Numbered from the stretch's first letter, positions 14,921 to 24,913 are shown. The stretch: 64,000 bases of DNA from Phycisphaerales bacterium (GCA_026982335.1 JALSHH010000056.1:52968-116967); one strand, 5' to 3'. Notes: generated by a model from the letters alone, not told the origin. Program-made: numbers and translations.

Positions 14921-16960
14921 ATGCGCCATTCATTTTTTGTACTATTGACCTTGGCTTTGATATGTTCCGGTGTTTGGGGGCAGTCGATAGATTTGGCTGG
15001 GTATTGGAAGTTTGATGACGGAAGTGGTTCGTCGTCGGTGGTTGATGAAACCGGAACGAGTCATGGGTTTGTGCGCGGGCGTGTGGGTCTTGGGGATTTG
15101 GGGGTGAATTCAAATTCGAGCTCAGCGGTGTTTGGCCAAAGTCGTGCATATATTGAGATCCCGCATCATGATGATTTTTTACTCAACGAAGGAACAGTTG
15201 TTTTTTGGTTTAACACAACGACTACATCAGGGCGACAAGGGATATTCAGCAAGGATTCGTCAGGTAAGGATACTGGTGGACATTTGACGATTTACCTTCA
15301 GGGTCGTCAGCTCAAGGTCCGAATGCAGAGTACGAGCACGAGCTATGACTTAAAATCCAGCATCAATATTGTAAAAAATCGTTGGTATCATGTTGCTCTT
15401 GTTTTTGGCCCAGGAGGAATGGAGCTTTATATCAATGGGAGGCTCGACAAAACCCATCGTTATTCCGGCGGGCTTGGCATAAATTCTGTTGGGGTTGGGA
15501 ACTATGAGCCAATGGTCATTGGTTCAGTTTCGTGGATGTCTGGCGATCGGGTTGCCACACCAGTTCACGATCATTTTCATGGAAAGATTGACGAAGTTGC
15601 AATTCTTTCGAATCGGCTGGACGGCGCGACGGTTGCAGATATTTATAAGCAGACAGGGACAGGAGGATCGTTGAATCTTGGTGATTTGAGTTCCTCTCCC
15701 CCGGTGTATTATGTTCGCAAGGATGGCTCAGATTCAAACGATGGACTTTCGCCCGAGCAGGCATTTAAGACGATTCAGCATGCGGTCTCTCAGTGTGTTC
15801 GGGCAGGGACAACGGTGTATGTTGGCCCCGGGGCATATGCCGAGGGCATAAAGATTTCGAAAAAAATGAATCGGAACTTGGTTTCAGGAACCAGATCGGC
15901 TCCTATTCGTCTCATCGCTGATCCGGAAGGTAAGTTCACGCTCGATGCGCCGGGAGAGGTTGTGCTCGATGGGCGAGGTGTTCAGAGAGTGGGCTTTGAG
16001 ATTTTTGGTGTCAAACATTGGTCTATTGATGGTTTTTCCATTCGAAACCAGCGTGATTACGCCGTCTATGTGATTGCAGGCGGGGTTTCGATGACGAACT
16101 GCACCATCGAGGTGCCCCAAAGACTTGCCGTTTATGCCCGGCCAGTCGATGATATCACAATTTCCAAATGCAACTTCGAACGCGACATCAGCTCAGGCAG
16201 TATGGTTTTTATTTTTCCTATGTTTCAACGGGCTGCTCCTCCAGCAACGATTACGATCACTCGAAACGATATGGCGATGAAAGGGGACCTCTATTTGAGC
16301 AGGCCATATGCAAATGGGACACTCAGCTCTTCGGATGGGGGAAATGGGAGCATAAGATTTCAGAACGGCATTGTTGTACTGAATTTATTGCCTTCAAATG
16401 TGGCTTCCATTGAAATCTCGAACAACCTGATTTCGGACTCAAGTCTTGGCATACTGACATCACTTCGGCAACGCGAGAGCACAGATCTCATCATCGCCAA
16501 CAATACAATTGTTGGCTCACGGTTTAGCATCTACACTTGGCGATATCGAAATGGACAAGATGTAATCGTCAATAATATTATTGATTCATGCCGATATGGA
16601 CTTTTATCCCGTGCACGCCGAGGTAAGCCTGCCCTTGTCTCGGGGTTGTTGGAGCACAATATCGAGGTGCAGATGGCGCGGTTTGGCAGGCATTTCGAGT
16701 TTGATGTCATTACCGGGAATCCATTGTTTGTTGATCCATTGGCAGGTGATTTTTCGTTGTCCAAAGGGTCGCCTGCAATTGATGTCGGGGACCCTGCATA
16801 TGCACCAGGTGTCGATATTGCCGGACGAGAGCGGCCGGTTGATGGCGACGAGGACGGAATTCCACAAGTTGACCTTGGAGTGACTGAGCTTGTTGGTGTG
16901 GGAGGCGATCGAGTGCGTGTGGTACGCTGGCGCGAAATCGGTGGTCAAGACAATCAATGA
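14921..16960 (+). CDS. Secreted LamG-like plus right-handed beta-helix protein with the shared C-terminal tail
   Basis: A 679-residue exported protein. Signal peptide (FFVLLTLALICSGVWG), then a LamG/concanavalin-like domain at about 25-250 (LAGYWKFDDGSG, GTVVFWFNT, WYHVALVFGPGGMELYING, GKIDEVAILSNRL), then YYVRKDGSDSNDGLSPEQAF introducing a DUF1565/pectate-lyase-like parallel beta-helix (about 265-620), ending with the GNPLFVDPLAGDFSLSKGSP element typical of such proteins. The last residues are DRVRVVRWREIGGQDNQ, almost the same tail as the preceding PA14 protein. ATG 14921 has AAGGAG seven bases upstream; the TTG three bases before it is not needed. Likely a surface or extracellular polysaccharide-binding or -cleaving protein; no catalytic residues can be assigned. 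Confidence 0.85.
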   Translation: MRHSFFVLLTLALICSGVWGQSIDLAGYWKFDDGSGSSSVVDETGTSHGFVRGRVGLGDLGVNSNSSSAVFGQSRAYIEIPHHDDFLLNEGTVVFWFNTTTTSGRQGIFSKDSSGKDTGGHLTIYLQGRQLKVRMQSTSTSYDLKSSINIVKNRWYHVALVFGPGGMELYINGRLDKTHRYSGGLGINSVGVGNYEPMVIGSVSWMSGDRVATPVHDHFHGKIDEVAILSNRLDGATVADIYKQTGTGGSLNLGDLSSSPPVYYVRKDGSDSNDGLSPEQAFKTIQHAVSQCVRAGTTVYVGPGAYAEGIKISKKMNRNLVSGTRSAPIRLIADPEGKFTLDAPGEVVLDGRGVQRVGFEIFGVKHWSIDGFSIRNQRDYAVYVIAGGVSMTNCTIEVPQRLAVYARPVDDITISKCNFERDISSGSMVFIFPMFQRAAPPATITITRNDMAMKGDLYLSRPYANGTLSSSDGGNGSIRFQNGIVVLNLLPSNVASIEISNNLISDSSLGILTSLRQRESTDLIIANNTIVGSRFSIYTWRYRNGQDVIVNNIIDSCRYGLLSRARRGKPALVSGLLEHNIEVQMARFGRHFEFDVITGNPLFVDPLAGDFSLSKGSPAIDVGDPAYAPGVDIAGRERPVDGDEDGIPQVDLGVTELVGVGGDRVRVVRWREIGGQDNQ

Positions 16961-16973
16961 AGTTATGAGTGAC

Positions 16974-18074
16974 TCAGGCGGCGACAAGTTCGCGCTGGGC
17001 GTCGGCAACACGATGGGCACCGTCACCTGCGATGAAAAAGTACTCAGTGTTGCACATTTTGCCCGCTTTGCCAACTTTCTTGCCTGATTGGTTGTGAATC
17101 CCGATCTTACACCCGACATAGCGTGGGTGATCTCGGTCGAGCACGACCAAAGGCCCGCGCTTGGCAAGGATGGTTTCGATCTGCTCTCGACCCAGATACC
17201 CTTCGTTATTGAACGACACGATCAAAGTATCCGCGTCGATCGAATCGATGAGCTGGTCGAAAGCATCGGCGATTTTGACTTTGGAATTGTACGGGCTTTT
17301 GCGTTCTTTGCAGTCGATTCGTTTGCAGGCGATGCCATAGACCTGCGGATGATCCCATCGGACCAGTGTCTCCCAGATGTGGTAGTTGCCCAGATAAGAA
17401 TGCTGGTTATAAGGCGGGTCAAGGTAGGCAATGTTGGCGGAGAGGGTTTGGGCAGCGTCAATAGCATCGAGTTGGTGGGCCGAGCACTCGAGATGCTTTG
17501 GGTGGGCGAGGATGTTGGGGATGCGGAGTTCGATGCGCTTGTGGGCGCGGGGTGCCCAGGATTTGAGGTAGGCCATTTGCACGCCTGTGGTTGAATCGAC
17601 CCGGTCGGCCGCCTCGATCAGGCTCGTGAGGACGACGGCCTTGAGTTCCGGGCCCAGGTCGAGCGTTTCGATGTGTTCGCGCATCGCGTCGATGCGCCGC
17701 CCGTTGTCTGGATGGAAAAAACGGGAATTGAGGCAGTAGGTTTGGGTAACAAAGCCCTCTCGTCCGTTGCCTGCGGCGATGGTGTTGAGGTCTTTGATGA
17801 TTTTGATCGCTTGGTCGATGAGTTTGGGCGCATCGGTCTGGATGTAGCACATGGCCAGGTTGTGGGCGTAGGCGTTGTGATCGTTGGCGTGGACAGCGAA
17901 CCCGGCAGACTTGAGGGCGTACCCGACCCGGGATGTGCCAGAAAAGAGGTCGATGACCGATCCGCCCGCAGGTGCGGCAGCATGGCACAGCGAGACGATC
18001 TGATTGACGAGGAGACGCTTTGAACCAATGTATTTAATCACGGTTGAGTTATCGGTGCTTCGGGGTGCATCCAT
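16974..18074 (-). CDS. D12-class DNA adenine N6-methyltransferase, orphan
   Basis: A 366-residue methyltransferase with the class-alpha order of motifs: KYIGSKR near residue 14, the AdoMet-binding DLFSGTSRVGYALKSAG at 42-58 (FxGxG-like), and catalytic DPPYNQHSY at 219-227. This is the Dam/D12 family, which methylates adenine N6 in a short duplex site. Sequence does not tell the site. No restriction endonuclease, helicase or specificity subunit is adjacent, so it is either a solitary regulatory methylase or a remnant of a restriction-modification pair. It converges with the beta-helix gene (13 bases between stops) and is divergent from the efflux operon. Confidence 0.85.
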   Translation of the reverse strand: MDAPRSTDNSTVIKYIGSKRLLVNQIVSLCHAAAPAGGSVIDLFSGTSRVGYALKSAGFAVHANDHNAYAHNLAMCYIQTDAPKLIDQAIKIIKDLNTIAAGNGREGFVTQTYCLNSRFFHPDNGRRIDAMREHIETLDLGPELKAVVLTSLIEAADRVDSTTGVQMAYLKSWAPRAHKRIELRIPNILAHPKHLECSAHQLDAIDAAQTLSANIAYLDPPYNQHSYLGNYHIWETLVRWDHPQVYGIACKRIDCKERKSPYNSKVKIADAFDQLIDSIDADTLIVSFNNEGYLGREQIETILAKRGPLVVLDRDHPRYVGCKIGIHNQSGKKVGKAGKMCNTEYFFIAGDGAHRVADAQRELVAA

Positions 18075-18181
18075 CCAGTGTTCTTGGCGGTAGGCCTACA
18101 ATCTTTCTTTCAGTCTCGTCTTCGGCCTCGGACGCACCTGCAGGAGAATGCGTCTGGGCATCCTTGCCACAGGAGTCGACA

Positions 18182-19597
18182 TTGCAATCTCAAGGCCAAT
18201 CACGGAAAGGTGCAGATCGCTCGGCAACGCTTTGGGCAACCCTTTGGATGGTATATTTGCCGAGGGTGATTGTGGTTGTGATGTTGTTGGGTGTTTCAGG
18301 GGGGATTGTCAAGGCAATGATCGCCACACGGGCCAAGAGCGAGATGAATCCGCCGGCATCGGCAGCAATCGTGGTGCGCACCATCGAATCGGTTCATCGG
18401 CCTTCGAATCGGATCTGGTCTGGATATGGGACTGCGCGGACGATGGGGAGTGCCGATATCGTTGCCGAGGTCGCCGGGCGGGTGATCGAACGCCCAAGAG
18501 CGATCGAAGCGGGGAAAAGTGTTGAAGCAGGCGACCTGATCGTTCGGCTCGATGACACCGACTCCATCAACGCCCTCGACGCTGCCCGCCAGGCGGCCAA
18601 ATCGCTCGACGCGCAGATCAGTGGGTTGCGGATTGAAACCGAGCAGATGGAAAACCAAGTGCGTTATGCTGCTCAGGAGATCGAAGCTGCCCGGCGTGAT
18701 CTTGAGCGGATCGACGAAGCGATCGCAGCGGGTGCAGGTTCTGCCGGAGAGCGTGATGTGAAACTCGCGTCGATGTTGCGCTCCCAACGCGCACTTTCTG
18801 TGCTTCAGCAACAACTTGACCTGATTCCATTGCGCAGGGCTCGGCTCGAAGCGGAGTTGGCATCGCAGCGGGCCAATGAGCGGATCGCGCAGGAGAATGT
18901 GAACCGATCGATAATTCGGGCTCCATTTGCAGGTCGGTTGCAATCGGTCGATGTGCGTATGGGAGATTGGATTGGTGTGGGCGGGCGCGTGGCGCGCGTG
19001 GTCGATTTATCACGATTGGAGATTCCCCTCAAGGTTGCGGCATCTGCTTCGTCGTGGATCAAGGTTGGCGATGAGGCCCATTTGTGGGTGCGCCATCCTG
19101 GGGGGCAACCGGACCAGATTGGGAAAATCACTCGAATTGCACCTGAAGCCGACAGTGCAAGTCGAACGATGACGGTGTTTGTTGAAATTGAGCAGGACCT
19201 TGATACGGGGCCGCTGCTCTTGCCCGGGCAGTTTATTCATGGTCGTGTGGTGACCCATGATCCGCATGATCGGGTGATTTTGCCGCGTCGAGCGGTGCAA
19301 TCGGACCGTGTTTTTGTCGCGGCCTCAAAGGGGGATGGTTCGTGGGTGATTGAGATTATGCCGGTGAAGGTGGCGTACAGTTTTGAAATGCGTCTGCCAG
19401 AGATTGATCCAGTCGAGACGCAGTGGGTGGCTTTGGAGGTTGGGTATGAGCCTGTGGATCGTTCTCGTGTGGCGGTGTCGCTTTTGGACCAGTTGGTCGC
19501 AGGGATGCGCGTGCAGATCGAGGCAGAGCATGCTTCCGACGCAGGAATCGATTTTGAATCCGAGGGCAAGTCTGAATTGGACGAGGTGTTGCCATGA
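18182..19597 (+). CDS. RND efflux periplasmic adaptor (HlyD/AcrA family)
   Basis: A 471-residue membrane-fusion protein: N-terminal membrane anchor (LPRVIVVVMLLGVSGGIV), lipoyl half (AEVAGRVIERP, VEAGDLIVRLDD), a long helical hairpin at about 130-240 (QAAKSLDAQI to RANERIAQENV), the second lipoyl half (IIRAPFAGRLQSVDVRMGDW) and beta-barrel and membrane-proximal domains (LPGQFIHGRV, LPRRAVQ). I choose TTG 18182, which has AGGAG six bases upstream; the frame is open to 18044, but that start would overlap the divergent methylase gene. It overlaps the transporter gene by four bases (ATGA). An outer-membrane TolC-like gene is not in the window. Confidence 0.88.
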   Translation: MQSQGQSRKGADRSATLWATLWMVYLPRVIVVVMLLGVSGGIVKAMIATRAKSEMNPPASAAIVVRTIESVHRPSNRIWSGYGTARTMGSADIVAEVAGRVIERPRAIEAGKSVEAGDLIVRLDDTDSINALDAARQAAKSLDAQISGLRIETEQMENQVRYAAQEIEAARRDLERIDEAIAAGAGSAGERDVKLASMLRSQRALSVLQQQLDLIPLRRARLEAELASQRANERIAQENVNRSIIRAPFAGRLQSVDVRMGDWIGVGGRVARVVDLSRLEIPLKVAASASSWIKVGDEAHLWVRHPGGQPDQIGKITRIAPEADSASRTMTVFVEIEQDLDTGPLLLPGQFIHGRVVTHDPHDRVILPRRAVQSDRVFVAASKGDGSWVIEIMPVKVAYSFEMRLPEIDPVETQWVALEVGYEPVDRSRVAVSLLDQLVAGMRVQIEAEHASDAGIDFESEGKSELDEVLP

Positions 19598-22500
19598 GTC
19601 TGGCACGCTTTGGTGTTCGCAAGCCTGTCGTGGCCAATTTAGTGATGTTCGCCATTATTGGTGCGGGACTGATCTTTGGCACCTCGCTTCGGCGTGAATT
19701 CTTTCCGTATGTTGAATCGCGGATCATTACCATCATGGCGCCCTACCCTGGGGCAGCGCCCGAAGAGGTTGAAGATGCCTTGGTGACCAAAATTGAGGAT
19801 CAGGTCGCTGATATTACCAGTGTCAAGGAGATCAATTCGACGATAAGCGAGGGACTTGCCAGTGTGGTCGTTGAGTTTGAGAAAGGCGTTCCGATTCAGC
19901 AGGCTCTTGCAGAGGTCAAGCGTGAGATTGATGCGATTGATGATCTGCCCGAGGCGGTCGACAATATCATTGTTGACATTCTCGAGCCCAACATGCCTGT
20001 GATTGTGGTTGATCTCTATGGATCAGCAGATGAACGGACGATGAAAGAGTTTATTATCACGGTGCGTGATGATCTGCTTTCGCTTCCAGCGATCACGGAT
20101 TTGACCACCAGTGGTGTACGGGCCAACGAACTTCGTGTCGAGGTGTTTCCCGAGCGGGCCATTGAGCATGGGGTATCGTTGGTGACGATCGCAGATAAAA
20201 TTCGATCGGCAATGGTTGAGTTGCCTGGCGGATCAGTGCGGACATCGACAAGTACGATTTCAATTCGATCTGTGGGTGTTGAAGAACGGGCCGATACGGT
20301 GCGCGATATCGTGATCAAAGCCACCGGCGATGGTGGGGTGGTGCGTGTTGGAGATGTTGCCCAAGTATTTGACGGATTTGTTGATACAGATCTAGTAACT
20401 CGTCATCAGGGGCAGCCTTCGGTTTCGTTGACGGTGTTCCGGGTGGGCGATCAGGATGTGATCAAAATTTCCGAGTTGGTTAAAGCATATGTTGCGGGGC
20501 GCAATGGCGAGCATATCGAGCCGAATCGATTCGAGAAGTTTAAGCTCAAGATGATTCCCAATGGTGAATCGTTGGGCAAGGTCTCAGCCCGGTATGCTGC
20601 TTGGCAGTTGGGGTATGATCGTCATCTGGTTTCGATCCCACCGGGGACTTTGGTAACGACGACAGACTTGGCTCGCTTTGTTGAAGGACGATTGAATTTG
20701 CTCCTGCGCAATGCGTTCTACGGCGGGATTTTGGTGTTTGTTACGCTGGTGCTGTTGCTCAACTGGCGAATTTCATTCTGGGTAGCGATGGGATTGGCAA
20801 TTTCGCTTTTGGGTACACTGGCGATGATGTCGTTCTTGGATGTTTCGCTGAACTTCTTGACGATGTTTGGGTTGATTATCGTCATCGGGATTCTGGTCGA
20901 TGATGCGATTGTGGTGGCAGAAAATATCACGGCGAGGCATGAGGCGGGCGAGCCGGCGCTTGTTGCTGCGGTTAGGGGCGCTGATCAGGTCGCCTGGCCT
21001 GTGGTTTCGACAGTGCTGACGACGATCTTTGCTTTTTTGCCTTTGGCGTTGATGGACGGGCAGATCGGCGACTTTATGAATGTGATGCCCATTGTTGTTG
21101 GATGTGCGCTGGGGGTGTCACTGATCGAATCGCTGTTTATCTTACCGATGCACATGGGGCACTCGTTGCGGGCAGTGGACAAGATCAAGGGGGCAGGTAA
21201 GAAAAAGCATCGGATTGCTCGGCTTGAAGCCCGGTATGACCAATGGCGCGATCACATGATTTCGGGTCGGCTCATTCCTGTTTACGCCAAGATTTTGAAG
21301 GTGGTGCTGCGTCATCGGTATATATCATTGGCGACGGTGATGTCGGTGTTGATCGTGTCATTGGGCATGGTGATTTCGGGAAGGCTGCAGTTTATCCTCT
21401 TCGAGACCGATGATGCCGAGACGGTCAATGTTACGATCCAGCTTCCCATTGGTACACCAATATCACAAACTGAAGAGATTGTGCGTCGGTTTGAGCGTGT
21501 ATGCATGGCAATTCCAGAGGTGCAATCCACCTTTTCGATTGTTGGTGCGGTGAGTGATCTCGAAGGTGGTGGGGGTGATTCGCTCTCATCACATCTTGGA
21601 CAGTTGATTCTTGAGCTGACACGGGCTGAGACTCGCGAACGATCGAGTACGGATTTGATTGATGAGATTCTTGAATCTGTCGGGCCGATTCCTCAAGCAA
21701 AGAATATTCGACTCGAGGGAGTTTCGGGTGGACCGTCGGGGCCGGCACTCAACTTTACGGTGGTGGGAGATTCGATCGACCAGCTCGATATTGCTGTTGT
21801 ACGGATCAAGGCGATCCTAGGCCAATACAAAGCGGTGCATTCGATCGCGGATGACTCAGATCGCGGGCAGCGCGAACTGCGTTTCACGCTCCGCGATGGT
21901 GCTTCGGAACTTGGGTTTACCAGAGCCGATCTGGGTCGGCAGATCCAGGCAGCGGTGTTTGGGCTCGAAGCATTTACTTTTGCGGGTAATCGTGAGGATA
22001 TTGATGTGCGTGTAACGGTGCCTGCGAAGGTGCGTCAATCAACGGTGATGATTGAGGATATGTTTGTTTTCACACCTGACGGTACTCCTGTGCCTCTCCG
22101 TGAAGTGGCAACGATCGAAGAATCACAGGCCTATGCAACGATTCGCAGGCTCGACCGTAAGCGTAAAATTTCAGTGCAAGCTGATGTATATCGTGGGATG
22201 GAGAATCCGGATCAACTTGCGCGTCAGATCAAACCAAGGCTGGTCGAAGCCCTCGCAGATCTGCATGGGGTCGAGCTCGTCGAGCGAGGGCGCCAGAAGG
22301 ACTTTGCCGATTCAATGAGTTCGCTTCCCGTTGGGATGGTTTTATCGGCGGGGTTGATCTATGTGGTTTTGGCGTGGTTGTTTTCGAGTTTTACTCAGCC
22401 TTTGGTTGTGATGCTCGCGATTCCGTTTGCGATGATTGGGATGATCTGGGGGCATGTGATCATGGGTCACTCGATGACTTTTTTGTCGATGGTCGGGTTC

Positions 22501-22905
22501 ATTGCCCTCGCGGGGATCGTGGTGAATGATTCGTTGATCTTTCTGGAATTCTTCAACGCGCGTCGGCGTGAGGGGATGAGTGTTTACGATGCAGGTGTGG
22601 CGACCGGGCAGGCGCGGTTTCGGGCAATCATGTTGACGACGATCACCACCGTACTCGGGTTGTTGCCGATGATGATGGAGAAGAGTTTTCAGGCGCAGTT
22701 CCTGATTCCGATGGCAATCACCATCTCATTTGGACTGATGAGTGCGACTTTTATCATCCTGCTGGTGTTGCCGAGTTTGTTGATGATTATGGATGATGTG
22801 GCGCATCTGGCACGGGTGGCGTGGAGTGGCAATGTGCATCTTGAGCACAAGAATCCCAAACTCGATGATCCTGAGTTGGTGTTGTTGACGAAGAAACTCG
22901 ATTGA
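19594..22905 (+). CDS. RND-family efflux transporter permease
   Basis: A 1103-residue inner-membrane transporter of the AcrB/HAE1 type: N-terminal helix (FGVRKPVVANLVMFAII), periplasmic PYPGAAPEEVEDALV, the TM4 proton-relay motif GILVDDAIVVAENI with both aspartates near residue 430, VVSTVLTTIFAFLPL, and the second half with FIALAGIVVNDSLIFLEF and the TTVLGLLPMMME segment. It would work as a proton-driven exporter with the preceding adaptor. Substrate (drug, lipid or metal) cannot be deduced. The charged HME-type methionine relay is not evident, which argues against a copper/silver pump. Translation is coupled to the adaptor gene through ATGA. Confidence 0.9.
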   Translation: MSLARFGVRKPVVANLVMFAIIGAGLIFGTSLRREFFPYVESRIITIMAPYPGAAPEEVEDALVTKIEDQVADITSVKEINSTISEGLASVVVEFEKGVPIQQALAEVKREIDAIDDLPEAVDNIIVDILEPNMPVIVVDLYGSADERTMKEFIITVRDDLLSLPAITDLTTSGVRANELRVEVFPERAIEHGVSLVTIADKIRSAMVELPGGSVRTSTSTISIRSVGVEERADTVRDIVIKATGDGGVVRVGDVAQVFDGFVDTDLVTRHQGQPSVSLTVFRVGDQDVIKISELVKAYVAGRNGEHIEPNRFEKFKLKMIPNGESLGKVSARYAAWQLGYDRHLVSIPPGTLVTTTDLARFVEGRLNLLLRNAFYGGILVFVTLVLLLNWRISFWVAMGLAISLLGTLAMMSFLDVSLNFLTMFGLIIVIGILVDDAIVVAENITARHEAGEPALVAAVRGADQVAWPVVSTVLTTIFAFLPLALMDGQIGDFMNVMPIVVGCALGVSLIESLFILPMHMGHSLRAVDKIKGAGKKKHRIARLEARYDQWRDHMISGRLIPVYAKILKVVLRHRYISLATVMSVLIVSLGMVISGRLQFILFETDDAETVNVTIQLPIGTPISQTEEIVRRFERVCMAIPEVQSTFSIVGAVSDLEGGGGDSLSSHLGQLILELTRAETRERSSTDLIDEILESVGPIPQAKNIRLEGVSGGPSGPALNFTVVGDSIDQLDIAVVRIKAILGQYKAVHSIADDSDRGQRELRFTLRDGASELGFTRADLGRQIQAAVFGLEAFTFAGNREDIDVRVTVPAKVRQSTVMIEDMFVFTPDGTPVPLREVATIEESQAYATIRRLDRKRKISVQADVYRGMENPDQLARQIKPRLVEALADLHGVELVERGRQKDFADSMSSLPVGMVLSAGLIYVVLAWLFSSFTQPLVVMLAIPFAMIGMIWGHVIMGHSMTFLSMVGFIALAGIVVNDSLIFLEFFNARRREGMSVYDAGVATGQARFRAIMLTTITTVLGLLPMMMEKSFQAQFLIPMAITISFGLMSATFIILLVLPSLLMIMDDVAHLARVAWSGNVHLEHKNPKLDDPELVLLTKKLD

Positions 22906-22973
22906 GTTCTTGAGATGATGTCTGATGTTTTCTTCCTTCTGTATGGGGAGAGGAGAGAGGCGTAAGGGGGATT

Positions 22974-24371
22974 TTAATTGCTTTGGGGGATCAGGTCGAC
23001 ATACATTGGTTTGGTGCCGCGATAGAACCGGATACGGATGGGTTCGGAAGGAGGGAGTTCGCGGATATATTGAGTAATTTCCCGCGCGGAGTCGAAAATC
23101 TGGCCATTGATTTGGAAGATGAAGTCGCCAATCTCAAGTCCACGGCGATCGGCGGGTGACCCTCGGGCAATATCGGCGACGAGGAACCCCGGAAGAGTCT
23201 CGATTTGGAATCGTCCTCGTCGGCGTTCGAGTATGCGCGGGAGTACTTTGGCGCCGATTTGACTAAGTTCAATCCCCCGTTCGATGGCACGGCTTGCGAC
23301 AAGAATCTCCTCATCACGATTCGAGACAGTGGCGGTGGTGCTCATGGGTTTGGTGTTGCGGATGAATTCGATTTCGACAGGTTCGTCGGGTTTGGTGAGC
23401 ATGATGGCGTTGGAGAGCCGAACGATGTTCTCGGTGGTGCGTCCTCCAACGGTGGTGATGATATCGCCGGCAACGAGTCCAGCCTCTTTGGCGGGGCTAT
23501 CGCCGATGACACTTTTGATAACCACGCCACCTTCAATACCGAGTTCATGGGCGTGCATCGGTGAGAGAGGCACCATGTCAATCCCGAGCCATCCGCGCTC
23601 GACGCGCCCGGTTTCGATGATCTGTTCCATGACCGCTTTGGCGATGTCGGCGGGAATGGCGAACCCGAGTCCGTTGTTGCTGCCTGTGCGCGAGATGATT
23701 GCGGTGTTGATTCCGAGGATGTTGCCGTGGAGATCGACCAGCGGGCCTCCGGAGTTGCCGGGGTTGATTGCCGCATCGGTTTGGATGAATTCTTGGAGTT
23801 TTTGTCCGCGTCCTTGGGTGAGTTGAAGATTGGCTGATCCTCGCCCTTTGGCACTGATGATCCCGGCGGTGACGGTCTGCTCGAATCCGAATGGGGACCC
23901 GACGGCCAGGACCCATTGCCCGACGCGGGCGGCTTCAGAGTCAGCGAATGAAGCAGCGACAATATCGTCGGCTTCAATCTTGAGTACTGCAATATCTGTT
24001 TCGGGGAAGGTACCCACGAGCCGGGCGCTGAGTTCGCGTCCGTCGGCGAGCCGGACAGTGATGTATCGCCCTGCCTCGATGACATGGTTGTTGGTGAGGA
24101 TGTATCCGCGTCGATCGACAATGACGCCAGAGCCAAGCCCTTCGCTTGCATGAGGATTGCGAAACTTGGTACGGGTCGAGTTGCGTACGGTGATATGAAC
24201 AACTGAAGGCTCGATTTTCTCAGCAGCGTACTCAAAAGCATCAGAGATATTGAACGCCAAGCTCATTGCCTGCTTCTGTGTGGAATCCGGTTCGGCAAGG
24301 GGGTTGGCAAGACCAAACGATGGAGTGAGTGCAAGCAAGGTGATGGTCGTTGCGAGTTGGATCGATTTCAT
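22974..24371 (-). CDS. Do/HtrA-like periplasmic serine protease
   Basis: A 465-residue protein with signal peptide (LATTITLLALTPSFGLA), a trypsin-like domain with a complete triad (His96 in LTNNHVIEAG, Asp126 in ETDIAVLKI, Ser207 in NPGNSGGPLV) and two PDZ domains (about 280-360 and 385-465: GDSPAKEAGLVAGDIITTVGG and ARGSPADRRGLEIGDFIFQING). It should degrade or refold damaged exported proteins. ATG 24371 has AAGGA eight bases upstream and gives a clean signal peptide; the frame from 24440 adds a non-signal leader. It is the last of a minus-strand group after queD, 74 bases on, and may be cotranscribed with it, although its job is unrelated. Confidence 0.9.
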   Translation of the reverse strand: MKSIQLATTITLLALTPSFGLANPLAEPDSTQKQAMSLAFNISDAFEYAAEKIEPSVVHITVRNSTRTKFRNPHASEGLGSGVIVDRRGYILTNNHVIEAGRYITVRLADGRELSARLVGTFPETDIAVLKIEADDIVAASFADSEAARVGQWVLAVGSPFGFEQTVTAGIISAKGRGSANLQLTQGRGQKLQEFIQTDAAINPGNSGGPLVDLHGNILGINTAIISRTGSNNGLGFAIPADIAKAVMEQIIETGRVERGWLGIDMVPLSPMHAHELGIEGGVVIKSVIGDSPAKEAGLVAGDIITTVGGRTTENIVRLSNAIMLTKPDEPVEIEFIRNTKPMSTTATVSNRDEEILVASRAIERGIELSQIGAKVLPRILERRRGRFQIETLPGFLVADIARGSPADRRGLEIGDFIFQINGQIFDSAREITQYIRELPPSEPIRIRFYRGTKPMYVDLIPQSN

Positions 24372-24445
24372 ATAAGTCATCCTTCTTTGAAAATGCGCAC
24401 AAGAGAACCCGATTTTTCGTGAGCATATTCCCATATTCATTGGGA

Positions 24446-24913
24446 TTACACTCGCCCGTATTCTGCCCAGCTCGAACTCGTTTCGCTGACCCGTACGCGT
24501 TCGAGTACCAGATGAGTCGGGAGTGTGAACGAGTTGCCAGCAGAATCCGCAAACGAGCTGCCAGCTTTGATCTGGGAGGACACAAACTCGTAGATGCGCC
24601 GGGCAAGAACCTCCGTCGTGGGGTCTTCATTGTCCAGAACGATCAAGCGAGCACGATATTGCTCAGGGATGGCTTCTAAAAACGGATCGTTTGAGTTGAT
24701 GAGAAGGGCATGGTCATATTGATCGAGGTAGTCTTCGACCGCGAGTTTGAGGGCCTTGAAATCGCAGACCATATCGTTATCGTCGAGTGTATCGGATGCA
24801 ATCACCAGATCGATTCGGCGAGAGTGCCCGTGGGGGAGTTTGCATCGTCCGGGGTGCTTGGAGAGCATGTGCCCGTTTTCGATTTCGAATGATTTGCAGA
24901 CGCGGTAGATCAT
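24446..24913 (-). CDS. queD: 6-carboxy-tetrahydropterin synthase QueD
   Basis: A 155-residue protein of the 6-pyruvoyltetrahydropterin synthase fold. Zinc ligands are visible as His15 (NGHMLS), His28 and His30 (LPHGHS), with the catalytic Cys24 in GRCKLPHGHS, plus DFKALKLAVEDYLDQYDHALL and PTTEVLARRIYEFV, the family's dimer and second active-site segments. It makes 6-carboxy-tetrahydropterin from dihydroneopterin triphosphate, the first committed step to preQ0 and queuosine. queE and queC follow upstream on the same strand, all three separated by small intergenic gaps that contain palindromic repeats, so they may not form one transcript. Confidence 0.88.
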   Translation of the reverse strand: MIYRVCKSFEIENGHMLSKHPGRCKLPHGHSRRIDLVIASDTLDDNDMVCDFKALKLAVEDYLDQYDHALLINSNDPFLEAIPEQYRARLIVLDNEDPTTEVLARRIYEFVSSQIKAGSSFADSAGNSFTLPTHLVLERVRVSETSSSWAEYGRV

